From positions 186,001 through 250,000 of the forward strand of contig NZ_VTRS01000003.1 of assembly GCF_008641065.1 (NCBI RefSeq): DNA of 64,000 nt, in the 5' to 3' direction. How positions within the stretch are numbered: the first letter of the stretch is position 1; each line of letters begins with the position of its first letter. Positions 32,130-40,903 of this stretch are shown piece after piece. Made by a program: the position numbers and the translations under genes. Below the pieces are notes generated by a model. The model saw only the letters and a list, made by a program, of their open reading frames with translations. It was not told where the DNA came from and did no database searches. The stretch is from Rhabdaerophilum calidifontis (lineage in GTDB: Bacteria > Pseudomonadota > Alphaproteobacteria > Rhizobiales > Beijerinckiaceae).

Positions 32130-34972
32130 GCGGGCCGATCCGCTTCGTGCTCGACGGCGAGAGCGTCGAGGCCGCGCCGGGCGAGACCATCTGGCAGGTC
32201 GCCGCGCGCCTCGGCACGCGGATCCCGCATCTCTGCCATCTCGACGCGCCGGGCTACCGGCCGGACGGCAATTGCCGCGCCTGCCTGGTGGCGATCGCCG
32301 GAGAGCGAACATTGGCCGCCTCCTGTATTAGAGAGCCGGCAAATGGAATGCGGGTCGAGACGCGCGGCGCCGATATCTCGCGGGCGCGGGCGATGGTGTT
32401 CGAGCTGCTCGAATCCGCCATGCCCGCGCGCGATGCCACGCCGGACCCCGATTCCGCCTTCTGGCGCTGGAGCGACGCGCTCGGCGTGCGGCGGGACCGC
32501 CTGCCCCGCGACATCGGCGGCCCCGGTTCCCAGATACGGGATGGCGCAGCGCAAGACGCGCCTGCCCCCCTGCACGATGCCTCGCACGCCGCGATCGCGG
32601 TCAATCTCGAATCCTGCATCGCCTGCGGGCTCTGCGCCCGCGCCTGCCGCGAGGTGCAGGTCAATGACGTGATCGGCATGGGCTTCCGCGGCGCAGCGAC
32701 GCGGCCGGTCTTCGATCTCGCCGACCCGATGGGGCATTCGACCTGCGTCGGCTGCGGCGAATGCGTGCAGGCTTGCCCCACCGGCGCTCTGGCCGAGAAG
32801 ACGCTGCTCGATGCCGCCGCGCAGCGGCGCGCGATCGTTCCCGACCGCGAGGTCGACACGGTCTGCCCCTATTGCGGCGTCGGCTGCCTGACGCGCGTCG
32901 CCGTCAAGGATGACCGGATCGTCCGCGTTGACGGCCGCGACGGGCCGGCGAACGAGAGCCGGCTCTGCGTCAAGGGCCGGTTCGGGCAAGATTACGCGCG
33001 CCATCCGCACCGGCTCATGCAGCCGCTGATCCGCCGCGACGACGCGCCGAAACGCAGTGATCTCACGGTCGATCCGGCCGATCCTTCCGCCGTGTTCCGC
33101 GTGGCGAGTTGGGAGGAAGCGCTGTCGCGGGCGGTCTCGGGCTTTCGCGCCGCTCTCGCCCGGCAGGCTGCCGCAGGCGACCCCAGTCAATTTGCCGGCT
33201 TTGGATCTGCGAAGGGCTCGAACGAGGAAGCCTATCTGTTCCAGAAGCTGGTGCGGCAGGGCTTCGCCACCAACAATGTCGACCATTGCACGCGGCTCTG
33301 CCACGCCTCCTCGGTCGCGGCCCTGATGGAGGGAATCGGCTCCGGCGCCGTGACGGCGCCGTTCACCGCCGTGCGCGAGGCGGAATGCATCCTGGTGATC
33401 GGCGCGCGGCCGACCGAGAACCACCCGGTCGCCGCCACCTATTTCAAGCAGGCGGCGAAGGCCGGGAAGACGCTGTTCGTGCTTGATCCGCGCGGCTCGG
33501 CCCTCGCGCGCCACGCCACGCACCATCTGCGCTTCCGGCCCGGCAGCGATGTCGCGCTGCTCAACGCGATGCTGAACGTGATCCTCGCCGAGGGGCTGAC
33601 CGACCCGGATTACATCGCCGCCCATGTCGACGGCATTGATGCGCTGCGGGCGCAGGTGGCCGATTTCACGCCCGAGGCGATGGCGCCGGTCTGCGGCATC
33701 GACGCCGGCACGATCCGGGAGGTGGCGCGCCGCTACGCCACGGCGCGGGCCTCGATCATCTTCTGGGGCATGGGGGTGTCGCAGCATGTCCACGGCACCG
33801 ACAATGCGCGCTGCCTGATCGCGCTGGCGCTGGTTACCGGCCAGATCGGCCGGCCCGGCACCGGGTTGCACCCGCTGCGCGGCCAGAACAATGTGCAGGG
33901 CGCCTCCGATGCCGGGCTGATCCCCATGGTCTATCCCGATTACCGCCCGGTGGAGGATGCCGAGATCCGCGTGCGCTACGAGGATCTCTGGGGCCGGCCG
34001 CTCGACCCCGCCCGCGGCCTGACCGTCGTCGAGGTGATGGATGCGATCCATGCCGGCACCATCCGCGCCATGTTCATCATGGGCGAGAACCCGGCCATGT
34101 CCGACCCCGACCAGCATCATGCCCGTGCCGCGCTGGCGCGGCTCGACCACCTCGTCGTGCAGGACATCTTCCTCACCGAAACCGCCTGGCAGGCCGATGT
34201 CGTGCTGCCCGCCTCCGCGCATGCCGAGAAGCTCGGCACCTTCTCGAATACCAACCGGCAGGTGCAGCTCGGCCGCCCGGTTCTGCCGCTGCCCGGCGCG
34301 GCGCGGCGCGACATCGACATTCTGGTGAGCCTCGCCAACCGCCTCGGGCTCGGCTGGGATTACGGCCAGCGGCCGGATGCCGAAGGCGTGGAGACCGGCG
34401 TCGAGGTCGGGCGCGTCTACGAGGAGATGCGCGGCGTGATGCCCTCGCTCGCCGGGCTTCCCTGGGCGCGGATCGCGCGTGAGGGCTCCGTAACCTATCC
34501 CGCTGCCTCCCCCGAAGCGGCCGGGCAGGAGATCCTGTTCGGCGCCGGCTTCCCGACCGCGACCGGCCGTGCGCGCCTGGTGCCCGCGGCGCTGCTGCCG
34601 CCGGACGAGCCGCCCGACGCGGCCTTCCCGCTCGTGCTGACCACCGGGCGGCTGCTTGAACATTGGCATACCGGCGCCATGAGCCGCCGCTCACGGCCGC
34701 TCGACGCCATCGAGCCGGAGGCCCTGGTGGCGATGCATCCGTCCGAAATCGCCCGGCGCGGGCTCGAAACCGGCCGCCCGGTCACGGTCGAGACCCGGCG
34801 CGGCGCCATCCGCGCCACGCTGCGCGCCGACCGCGAGGTGGCCGAGGGCATGGTCTTCGTGCCCTTCGCCTTCGCCGAGGCGCCGGCCAACGCCCTGACC
34901 AACCCCGCGCTCGACCCGTTCGGGAAGATCCCGGAATTCAAGTTCTGCGCCGCGCGAATCATTGCGGATTGA
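32126..34972 (+). CDS. fdh1A: NAD-dependent formate dehydrogenase, catalytic alpha subunit
   Basis: Molybdo- or tungsto-bis-pterin enzyme of 948 residues oxidising formate to CO2. Order: Fer2 domain with C37, C50, C53, C67; ferredoxin-like domain with clusters at C164-C174 and C207-C217; the Mo-bisPGD FeS motif CPYCGVGC (247-254); the large catalytic domain; and the molydopterin dinucleotide-binding C-terminus (about 830-945). The metal ligand is predicted as C392 in NVDHCTRLCHASS, a cysteine rather than selenocysteine. Closest in layout to Fdh1A of Methylobacterium, which uses tungsten; the metal cannot be read from sequence. The FdhD sulfurtransferase is not in the window. Confidence 0.95.
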   Translation: MSGPIRFVLDGESVEAAPGETIWQVAARLGTRIPHLCHLDAPGYRPDGNCRACLVAIAGERTLAASCIREPANGMRVETRGADISRARAMVFELLESAMPARDATPDPDSAFWRWSDALGVRRDRLPRDIGGPGSQIRDGAAQDAPAPLHDASHAAIAVNLESCIACGLCARACREVQVNDVIGMGFRGAATRPVFDLADPMGHSTCVGCGECVQACPTGALAEKTLLDAAAQRRAIVPDREVDTVCPYCGVGCLTRVAVKDDRIVRVDGRDGPANESRLCVKGRFGQDYARHPHRLMQPLIRRDDAPKRSDLTVDPADPSAVFRVASWEEALSRAVSGFRAALARQAAAGDPSQFAGFGSAKGSNEEAYLFQKLVRQGFATNNVDHCTRLCHASSVAALMEGIGSGAVTAPFTAVREAECILVIGARPTENHPVAATYFKQAAKAGKTLFVLDPRGSALARHATHHLRFRPGSDVALLNAMLNVILAEGLTDPDYIAAHVDGIDALRAQVADFTPEAMAPVCGIDAGTIREVARRYATARASIIFWGMGVSQHVHGTDNARCLIALALVTGQIGRPGTGLHPLRGQNNVQGASDAGLIPMVYPDYRPVEDAEIRVRYEDLWGRPLDPARGLTVVEVMDAIHAGTIRAMFIMGENPAMSDPDQHHARAALARLDHLVVQDIFLTETAWQADVVLPASAHAEKLGTFSNTNRQVQLGRPVLPLPGAARRDIDILVSLANRLGLGWDYGQRPDAEGVETGVEVGRVYEEMRGVMPSLAGLPWARIAREGSVTYPAASPEAAGQEILFGAGFPTATGRARLVPAALLPPDEPPDAAFPLVLTTGRLLEHWHTGAMSRRSRPLDAIEPEALVAMHPSEIARRGLETGRPVTVETRRGAIRATLRADREVAEGMVFVPFAFAEAPANALTNPALDPFGKIPEFKFCAARIIAD

Positions 34973-35032
34973 CAGAAGGATGAATGCAACCGAGAGTTGT
35001 GAAGCATAAGAAGAATAAGAAGGGAGCCTGCC

Positions 35033-35737
35033 ATGAGCACCCCGATGAGCCCCAGCGCGCCGGGAGCCGGCCCCAGAGCCGAACCCGAAGCTCCGAAAAG
35101 CGACGAGACGCCGCAAGACGCCTCGTCACAAGGTGCAACACCGCAACTGACGTCCGCGCGCGGGCGGTTGCCGCCGCTGAGCGAGGCGGCATTGCGCTTC
35201 TATGATGATTTCCTGAGCTACAATTTCATCGGCGCATTGCTGGTCAGCGCCTGCTTTCTGTTCGTCCTGTTCTACAGATACAAGCCCGGCGCCGAACCCT
35301 CGATCTTCCTTATCGCGACCTTCGCCGGTTCGCTCGGCGCCTTCGTCAGCTCGCTGACGCGGATGTACAATTTCGCCGATCTTCCCGCCGCCTTCGCGAT
35401 GGAGAAGACCAGTTTCCGGCGGCGGACCATGCTGATCTATTCCTTCGTTCCGGCCGTCATCGGCACGATCGCGGCCGCGATCCTCTACCTTGTCTTCGCC
35501 TCGCAGATCGTGACCGGCGCGCTGTTTCCGAGCTTCGCCTGCCTGCCCGGCAAGGAATGCACGACCATCGGCTCGCTGATCGACGATTTCGGCCCCGACA
35601 AGGCCAACGATTACGCGAAGATGATCTTCTGGGGTTTCGCGGCCGGGTTCTCGGAACGGCTGGTGCCGGATCTCGTCACCCGCCTTGCGCGTTCCGGCTC
35701 CTTCGCACCAGCCGACGGCGCGACGCCCGCCGGCTAG
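35033..35737 (+). CDS. Uncharacterised membrane protein downstream of formate dehydrogenase
   Basis: Not recognised. 234 residues. The first 45 or so are rich in Pro, Ser and Glu and look disordered; three clear hydrophobic segments follow (about 64-82, 89-110, 133-157) and a weaker one near 195-212. Two cysteines lie in the loop ACLPGKECTTIG between the third and fourth. The C-terminal motif GFAAGFSERLVPDLVTRL recalls GFSERxVP motifs I have seen in other uncharacterised bacterial membrane proteins. The gap to fdh1A is 60 bases on the same strand with GGGAG before the ATG, so cotranscription is possible but not shown. Confidence 0.8.
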   Translation: MSTPMSPSAPGAGPRAEPEAPKSDETPQDASSQGATPQLTSARGRLPPLSEAALRFYDDFLSYNFIGALLVSACFLFVLFYRYKPGAEPSIFLIATFAGSLGAFVSSLTRMYNFADLPAAFAMEKTSFRRRTMLIYSFVPAVIGTIAAAILYLVFASQIVTGALFPSFACLPGKECTTIGSLIDDFGPDKANDYAKMIFWGFAAGFSERLVPDLVTRLARSGSFAPADGATPAG

Positions 35738-35806
35738 CCGGAACCGCCTCGCCCCGGCCGGACGGAGCAGGCGGTCCGCGCCCTGCCCGGGCCGCACGGC
35801 ACGCTT

Positions 35807-36943
35807 CTAGACTTCGCCGCGTGCCCAGCCCTCCTTGGTCGCCGCCAGGAAATCCGCATAGGCGCCGGCGCGGATCGCGGCGCGGGCCTCGGCCATCAGC
35901 CATTCGTAATAGGCGATGTTGTTCCAGGAGAGCAGAATCTGCCCCAGCATCTCGTCGGATTTCGTGAGATGATGCAGATAGGCGCGGGAATAATCCCGCG
36001 TCGCGGGGCAGGCGGAAGCCGCATCGAGGGGGCGCGAATCCTCGGCGAATCTCGTGTTCCTGAGATTGAGCTTGCCGAAGCGGGTATAGGCTGTGCCGTG
36101 GCGGCCAGCGCGGGTGGGCATCACGCAATCGAACATGTCGACCCCCCGCGCGACGGATTCGACGAGATCGTCCGGCGTGCCGACGCCCATCAGGTAGCGC
36201 GGTTTCCCGGCCGGCAGGAAGGGCTCCGTCGCCGCGATGGTCGCGAGCATCTCGGCCTGCGGCTCGCCGACTGCAAGCCCGCCGATCGCGTAGCCCGGCA
36301 GGTCGAGCGCGGCGAGCGCCTCGGCGCTCTCGCGGCGCAGGTCCGGATTCGTGCCCCCCTGGACGATGCCGAACAAAGCCCGCCCTTCGCCCGGTTTCAC
36401 CAGCCGCTCGAAGGCCGCCTTCGAGCGCTCCGCCCAGCGGTAGGAGAGGCGCATCGCGCGCGCAACCTCCGCCTCCGGCGCCGGAAGGCGGATGCATTCG
36501 TCGAGCTGCATCAGGATGTTGGAATCGAGCAGGTGCTGGATCTCGATCGAGCGCTCGGGGGTGAGGACGTGTCTGGAGCCGTCGATATGGCTCTGGAAGG
36601 TCACCCCCTCCTCGGTCAGCGTCCTGAGGCTTGCGAGGCTCATCACCTGGAAGCCGCCGGAATCGGTCAGGATCGGGTAGTCCCAGCGCATCATCGCGTG
36701 CAACCCGCCGAGCCGGTGGACGCGCTCGGCGCCGGGGCGGAGCATCAGGTGATAGGTATTGCCGAGCACGATATCCGCGCCGGCCTGCCGCACCTGCTCC
36801 ATGGTGAGCCCCTTGACCGTGCCGGCCGTGCCGACCGGCATGAAGGCCGGGGTGCGGATCTCGCCGCGCGGCATGGCGATCACGCCCGTGCGGGCCTTGC
36901 CGTCGCGCGCCTGGATCGTGAAGGAGAAATCCGGATTCGTCAT
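35807..36943 (-). CDS. tgt: tRNA-guanine transglycosylase with a degenerate zinc site
   Basis: Exchanges guanine 34 for preQ1 in tRNAs with GUN anticodons. 378 residues, barrel fold. Catalytic aspartates lie in [11 protein letters not shown] and [15 protein letters not shown], and the substrate region [13 protein letters not shown] is intact. The zinc motif is not: where E. coli has C302, C304, C307 and H333, this protein has S310, C312, T315 (SACPAT) and N341 (SWNNIAYY). The barrel is otherwise normal, so it may fold without zinc. The start overlaps the queA stop (ATGA), pairing the two queuosine genes. Confidence 0.95.
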   Translation of the reverse strand: MTNPDFSFTIQARDGKARTGVIAMPRGEIRTPAFMPVGTAGTVKGLTMEQVRQAGADIVLGNTYHLMLRPGAERVHRLGGLHAMMRWDYPILTDSGGFQVMSLASLRTLTEEGVTFQSHIDGSRHVLTPERSIEIQHLLDSNILMQLDECIRLPAPEAEVARAMRLSYRWAERSKAAFERLVKPGEGRALFGIVQGGTNPDLRRESAEALAALDLPGYAIGGLAVGEPQAEMLATIAATEPFLPAGKPRYLMGVGTPDDLVESVARGVDMFDCVMPTRAGRHGTAYTRFGKLNLRNTRFAEDSRPLDAASACPATRDYSRAYLHHLTKSDEMLGQILLSWNNIAYYEWLMAEARAAIRAGAYADFLAATKEGWARGEV

Positions 36944-38043
36944 GGCATCCGCGCCGGGAACAACAGCGAGGCATCGCCGTAGGAATAGAAGCGGTATCCC
37001 GCCGCGATCGCATGCGCATAGGCGGAGCGCATCACCGGAAGCCCCGCAAAGGCCGAAACCAGCATCATCAAGGTCGAGCGCGGCAGGTGGAAATTGGTGA
37101 TGAGCGCATCGGTGGCACGGAAGACATGCCCCGGTCGGATGAAGATCGCGGTCTCGCCGAGGAAGGGCGCCAGGGTTCCCTCCGCCCCGGCTGCACTCTC
37201 GATCAGCCGGCAGGCGGTGGTGCCGACCGCGACGATCCGCCCGCCCGCGGCGCGCGCGGCATTGATGCGCCGGGCGGCCTCGGCGCTGACCTCGCCCCAT
37301 TCGGCATGCATGCGGTGATCCTCGATCCGCTCGGCCTTGACCGGCAGGAACGTGCCGGCCCCGACATGCAGCGTGACGAAGACATGGCCGATGCCGCGCC
37401 GAGTGAGCCGTTCGATGAGATCCGGGGTGAAATGCAGCGCGGCCGTCGGCGCCGCGACCGAGCCCTCGACCCGCGCGAACACCGTCTGGTAATCGCGATG
37501 ATCCTTGTTCCCCCCATCCGTGCCCGCCCGCCGGCGTGCCTCGAGAATATAGGGCGGCAGCGGCATCGCGCCGATCGCCGCGATCGCCTCGTCGAGATGC
37601 GCGCCCGTGCGCTCGAAGCGCAGGGTGACGATCCCCTCCTCGCCCTTGGCGACGATCTCGGCCGAGAGCGACCCCATGAGGCAGACGCGCCCCGCCTCGC
37701 CGAAGGTCACACGATCCCCCGGCCGCAGCCGCTTGCCGGGCCTGGCGAAAGCGTCCCAGGTGCAATCGTCGATCCGCCGGACGAGCAGCACCTCGATCCG
37801 GACGCTGGATTCCTCGCGGAGCCGGATTCCTTCGAGCCGGGCCGGGATCACGCGCGTATCGTTGAAGACCAGCAGATCGCCGGGGGAGAGCTGGTCCGGC
37901 AGATCGGTGAAGACGTGATCGGCGAGCGCCGGCACCTCGCCCGGCCGCACGACGAGGAGCCGCGCCGAATCGCGCGGGCTCGCCGGATGGAGCGCGATCC
38001 GGTCTTCCGGGAGGTGATAATCGAAATCGGCGAGGCTCGGCAT
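36940..38043 (-). CDS. queA: S-adenosylmethionine:tRNA ribosyltransferase-isomerase
   Basis: Converts preQ1 in tRNA to epoxyqueuosine using S-adenosylmethionine as ribosyl donor. 367 residues from the ATG at 38043, where the family N-terminus ([23 protein letters not shown]) begins; an ATG at 38103, directly behind the ppiB-like stop, would add 20 residues. Other conserved parts: [45 protein letters not shown] and [13 protein letters not shown]. It sits between a cyclophilin gene and tgt on one transcript. Confidence 0.95.
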   Translation of the reverse strand: MPSLADFDYHLPEDRIALHPASPRDSARLLVVRPGEVPALADHVFTDLPDQLSPGDLLVFNDTRVIPARLEGIRLREESSVRIEVLLVRRIDDCTWDAFARPGKRLRPGDRVTFGEAGRVCLMGSLSAEIVAKGEEGIVTLRFERTGAHLDEAIAAIGAMPLPPYILEARRRAGTDGGNKDHRDYQTVFARVEGSVAAPTAALHFTPDLIERLTRRGIGHVFVTLHVGAGTFLPVKAERIEDHRMHAEWGEVSAEAARRINAARAAGGRIVAVGTTACRLIESAAGAEGTLAPFLGETAIFIRPGHVFRATDALITNFHLPRSTLMMLVSAFAGLPVMRSAYAHAIAAGYRFYSYGDASLLFPARMP

Positions 38044-38103
38044 GGCGGAGAGGATGGTGCGGATCCCGGTCGGCGGCAATGTGCCGCGGACCGGGACCGC
38101 CAT

Positions 38104-38568
38104 TCACGCATCCGCGCCGATCGTCGCCTTGTTGATCCGGTCCGGGTTGCGCACCGGCTCGCCACGCGCGAACTGGTCAACCGCCTCCATGCCGTCGATC
38201 ACCTTGCCCCAGACGGTGTATTGCTTGTCGAGGAAGGTTGCGTCATCGAAGCAGATGAAGAACTGGCTGTTGGCCGAATTCGGGTTGCGCGCCCGCGCCA
38301 TGGAGCAAACCCCGCGCACATGCGGCTCGTCGTTGAACTCGGCCGGCAGGTCGGGATAGCTCGAGCCGCCCATGCCGGTGCCGTCCGGGCAGCCGCCCTG
38401 CGCCATGAAGCCGTCGATGACGCGGTGGAAGGCGAGGCCGTCATAGAAGCCTTCGCGCACGAGCGTCTTGATCCGCGCGACATGCTGGGGCGCGAGATCG
38501 GGGCGGAGCTCGATCGTCACCACGCCCTTGGTCGTGTCGAGGATGAGGGTGTCTTCGGGGGAAGCCAT
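38104..38568 (-). CDS. ppiB: Cytoplasmic cyclophilin-type peptidyl-prolyl isomerase
   Basis: 154 residues with no signal peptide, so cytoplasmic. Cyclophilin motifs: [14 protein letters not shown] (catalytic Arg region, about 45-58), [17 protein letters not shown] (about 90-106) and [15 protein letters not shown]. It is the partner of an exported paralogue encoded 24 bases upstream. Both precede queA in the same operon; the link to tRNA modification is positional only. Confidence 0.94.
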   Translation of the reverse strand: MASPEDTLILDTTKGVVTIELRPDLAPQHVARIKTLVREGFYDGLAFHRVIDGFMAQGGCPDGTGMGGSSYPDLPAEFNDEPHVRGVCSMARARNPNSANSQFFICFDDATFLDKQYTVWGKVIDGMEAVDQFARGEPVRNPDRINKATIGADA

Positions 38569-38592
38569 GGTCTTGTCCTTGTCTTTGCGAGC

Positions 38593-39147
38593 TTATTTCA
38601 CATCCGCGAGCAGCCGGACCTTGAGCATCCGGTCCGGATTGGCGACGGCGCCATTCGCCGCGCGATCGCCCTTCTTGATCCGGTCGACGGCCGCCATGCC
38701 GTCGATCACCTTGCCGACCACCGTATACTGGCCGTTCAGGAAGCTCGCATCGCCGAAGCAGATGAAGAACTGGCTGTTGGCGGAGTTCGGGTCCTGCGCG
38801 CGCGCCATGCCGACGGTGCCGCGGGCAAACGGCTCGCGCGAGAATTCGGCGGGGATGTTCGGCAGGTCGGAACCGCCGGTGCCGTTGCCGCGCGGGTCGC
38901 CGGTCTGGGCCATGAACCCCTCGATGACGCGATGGAAGACGATGCCGTCATAGAAGCCGCGTTTCACCAGCGTCTTGATCTGGGCGACATGCTTCGGTGC
39001 GAGGTCCGGCCGCAGCGCGATCAGCACCTTGCCGTCCTTGAGGTCGATCTGGAGCGTGTTCTCCGGGTCGGGCCGTGCCGCGTTCTGGGCCTGAAGCGGC
39101 GCGGCAAGGGCGGCGGAAAGCACGGCGAGGAAGGAACGGCGAAGCAT
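38593..39147 (-). CDS. Periplasmic cyclophilin-type peptidyl-prolyl isomerase
   Basis: 184 residues beginning with a signal peptide (MLRRSFLAVLSAALAAPLQAQ, cleavage near residue 21), so exported. The core matches the neighbouring cytoplasmic cyclophilin closely: [31 protein letters not shown] and YTVVGKVIDGMAAVD. The pair looks like a duplication with relocation. It lies 25 bases after coaD in the coaD-ppi-ppi-queA-tgt run. Confidence 0.93.
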   Translation of the reverse strand: MLRRSFLAVLSAALAAPLQAQNAARPDPENTLQIDLKDGKVLIALRPDLAPKHVAQIKTLVKRGFYDGIVFHRVIEGFMAQTGDPRGNGTGGSDLPNIPAEFSREPFARGTVGMARAQDPNSANSQFFICFGDASFLNGQYTVVGKVIDGMAAVDRIKKGDRAANGAVANPDRMLKVRLLADVK

Positions 39148-39172
39148 GATCTCTCCGGAAGAGGTTCGGGGT

Positions 39173-39661
39173 TCAGGCGAATTTGCGCTTGAGAGCCGCG
39201 CCGACCGGCGCCGGCACGAAGCTCGTCACATCCCCGCCCATCGAGGCGATCTGGCGGACGAGCGTGGCGGTAATCGGGCGGACATTGGGGGAGGCCGGCA
39301 GGAACACGGTCTGGATATCGGGCGCGAGGCTGGCATTCATGCCCGCAAGCTGCATCTCGTAATCGAGGTCGGTGCCGTCGCGCAGGCCGCGGATCAGGAT
39401 CGTGGCGCCGTGCCGGCGCGCGGCATCGACCGTCAGATCGGCGAAGGTGACAACCAGCAGCGGCTTGCCCATGGCGATCGGCCGCGCCACCTCCTCGAGC
39501 ATCGCGATCCGCTCCTCGACCGAGAAGAGCGGCGCCTTGCCGGGATGGGTGCCGAGCGCGATCACCATCTCGTCGGCGATCGCATAGGCGCGCCGGATCA
39601 CGTCGAGATGGCCGTTGGTCGGCGGGTCGAAGGAGCCGGCATAGAAGGCGACATGCGGCAT
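39173..39661 (-). CDS. coaD: Phosphopantetheine adenylyltransferase
   Basis: Fourth step of coenzyme A synthesis: adds AMP from ATP to 4'-phosphopantetheine. 162 residues. The nucleotidyltransferase motif appears as [14 protein letters not shown] (about 9-22), followed by [19 protein letters not shown]. The second motif, usually ISSSLVR, reads ITATLVR here, with Thr/Ala in place of Ser. It heads the five-gene run to tgt. Confidence 0.96.
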   Translation of the reverse strand: MPHVAFYAGSFDPPTNGHLDVIRRAYAIADEMVIALGTHPGKAPLFSVEERIAMLEEVARPIAMGKPLLVVTFADLTVDAARRHGATILIRGLRDGTDLDYEMQLAGMNASLAPDIQTVFLPASPNVRPITATLVRQIASMGGDVTSFVPAPVGAALKRKFA

Positions 39662-39743
39662 GGCGATAACGCGGGAAGCTCAAGGAACGGGTCTGGCGAG
39701 CTAACGGCAAAGCCCGGATAACTCAAGCGCCTTGCTTGCGCCC

Positions 39744-40091
39744 CTATCGGCAGCGCACCAGCCTGTCGATCACGTTTCCGCCCGGCACGTAGCGGATCGT
39801 GAGCCGCCCCTCGGTCTCGGTGGCGATCACGGTCTGCCGCGCGCTGCCCTCGGCATCATCGCACACGCCTTGCCAGGTCACGCGGTTGCCCTCGCGCTTC
39901 ACCGAGGAGAACCGGCAGGCAACATCCTCGCCCGAAAGGCTCATCGGGCCGATGGTCAAAGCCCCGGCCGCGCCGGTACAGGCTGCGCCGGCCTGGGTCC
40001 AGATGCCCACGATCGAGCGCGGCTGCTGCGCGCAGGCACCCGCCGCCGATGCGATGAGAAGGCCCAGGATCGCGATGGTTCGTGTCGTCAT
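39744..40091 (-). CDS. Hypothetical exported protein
   Basis: 115 residues, not recognised. A signal peptide (about 1-21, hydrophobic core IAILGLLIASAAG) ends in AGACAQ, a poor lipobox, so either lipoprotein or soluble periplasmic. The mature part has cysteines at ACTGAAG, VACRFSS, GVCDDAEG and VRCR near the end, four in all, suggesting two disulfides. IVGIWTQAGAAC at the start of the mature chain resembles small lipocalin-like or inhibitor-like folds, but no family is claimed. It ends 83 bases from coaD and starts 9 bases from the HAD gene stop, so it is likely cotranscribed with the latter. Confidence 0.7.
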   Translation of the reverse strand: MTTRTIAILGLLIASAAGACAQQPRSIVGIWTQAGAACTGAAGALTIGPMSLSGEDVACRFSSVKREGNRVTWQGVCDDAEGSARQTVIATETEGRLTIRYVPGGNVIDRLVRCR

Positions 40092-40100
40092 GGCTGTACC

Positions 40101-40769
40101 TTACAGGCCTCGGCGGAGGCGTTCCACCGCCGCGGGCAAGTCCGCCATGCGATCGATGACCATTTCCGCGCCGGCCGCCGTCAGCCGCTCGCCAAGATCG
40201 CGGATGCCGTTCGAGGCGCCGGTGAAGCCGATCACCGCCATGCCCGCCCGCCGCGCCGCAACGACACCGTTGGCGGAATCCTCGACGACGATCGCCCGGC
40301 CTGGATCGACGCCGATCTGGCTCGCCGCGTAGAGGAACACATCCGGCGCCGGCTTGCCGCGCGCCACCTGGCTCGCCGAATAGATATGCGGATCGAAGAG
40401 ATCCGCGAGGCCGGTGCGCGCGAGGTTGACGCGCAGCCGTTCGAGCCTGGTCGAGGAGGCGACGGCGCGCGGCCCGCCGATCGCCCGCACCGCCTCGGCC
40501 GCGCCGGGAATCGCCTGCAATTCGGCATCGAAGCGGCGATGGATCTCGGCATCGATCGCGGCATTGAACCCGTCCGGCAGCGGCCGGCCGATTTCGCCGG
40601 CGAGGATCTCCCAGGTGCGGGCCGCCGGCACGCCGGTGAAGCGGGCGTTGAAGACCTCAAGGCTTATCGGATGGCCGATCGCCGTCAGCGCCTCGGCGCA
40701 GACCGAACCGGCGATGTGCTCGGAATCGACGAGCGTACCGTCGCAATCATAGATCAGGGCGTGCTCCAT
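40101..40769 (-). CDS. HAD-superfamily phosphatase (subfamily IA)
   Basis: 222 residues. HAD motif I DCDGTLVDSE (about residues 8-17) with the nucleophilic Asp, motif II in VASSTRLERL, motif III Lys in RGKPAPDVFL and motif IV in IVVEDSANGVVAARRAGM. The helical cap lies between motifs I and II. This is the family of phosphoglycolate phosphatase and beta-phosphoglucomutase; the substrate cannot be assigned. Divergent from the PPK2 gene. Confidence 0.88.
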   Translation of the reverse strand: MEHALIYDCDGTLVDSEHIAGSVCAEALTAIGHPISLEVFNARFTGVPAARTWEILAGEIGRPLPDGFNAAIDAEIHRRFDAELQAIPGAAEAVRAIGGPRAVASSTRLERLRVNLARTGLADLFDPHIYSASQVARGKPAPDVFLYAASQIGVDPGRAIVVEDSANGVVAARRAGMAVIGFTGASNGIRDLGERLTAAGAEMVIDRMADLPAAVERLRRGL

Positions 40770-40903
40770 CCCCGCTCTATGGCCGCCGCCGGCGCCCCGC
40801 GCAAGCCTCCGGAACCCGGACGGGAAGCGTGGCGCCCCGCTTGCGCGAGTCCCCCGCCTGCAGGCATCCTCATCGGCATCATCGCGAGAAACCGGGAGTC
40901 CCC

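Noticed and set aside
31727-34669. Open frame of 980 codons on the minus strand opposite formate dehydrogenase
   Set aside because: Shadow frame; the cysteine motifs of fdh1B and fdh1A prove the plus-strand reading.
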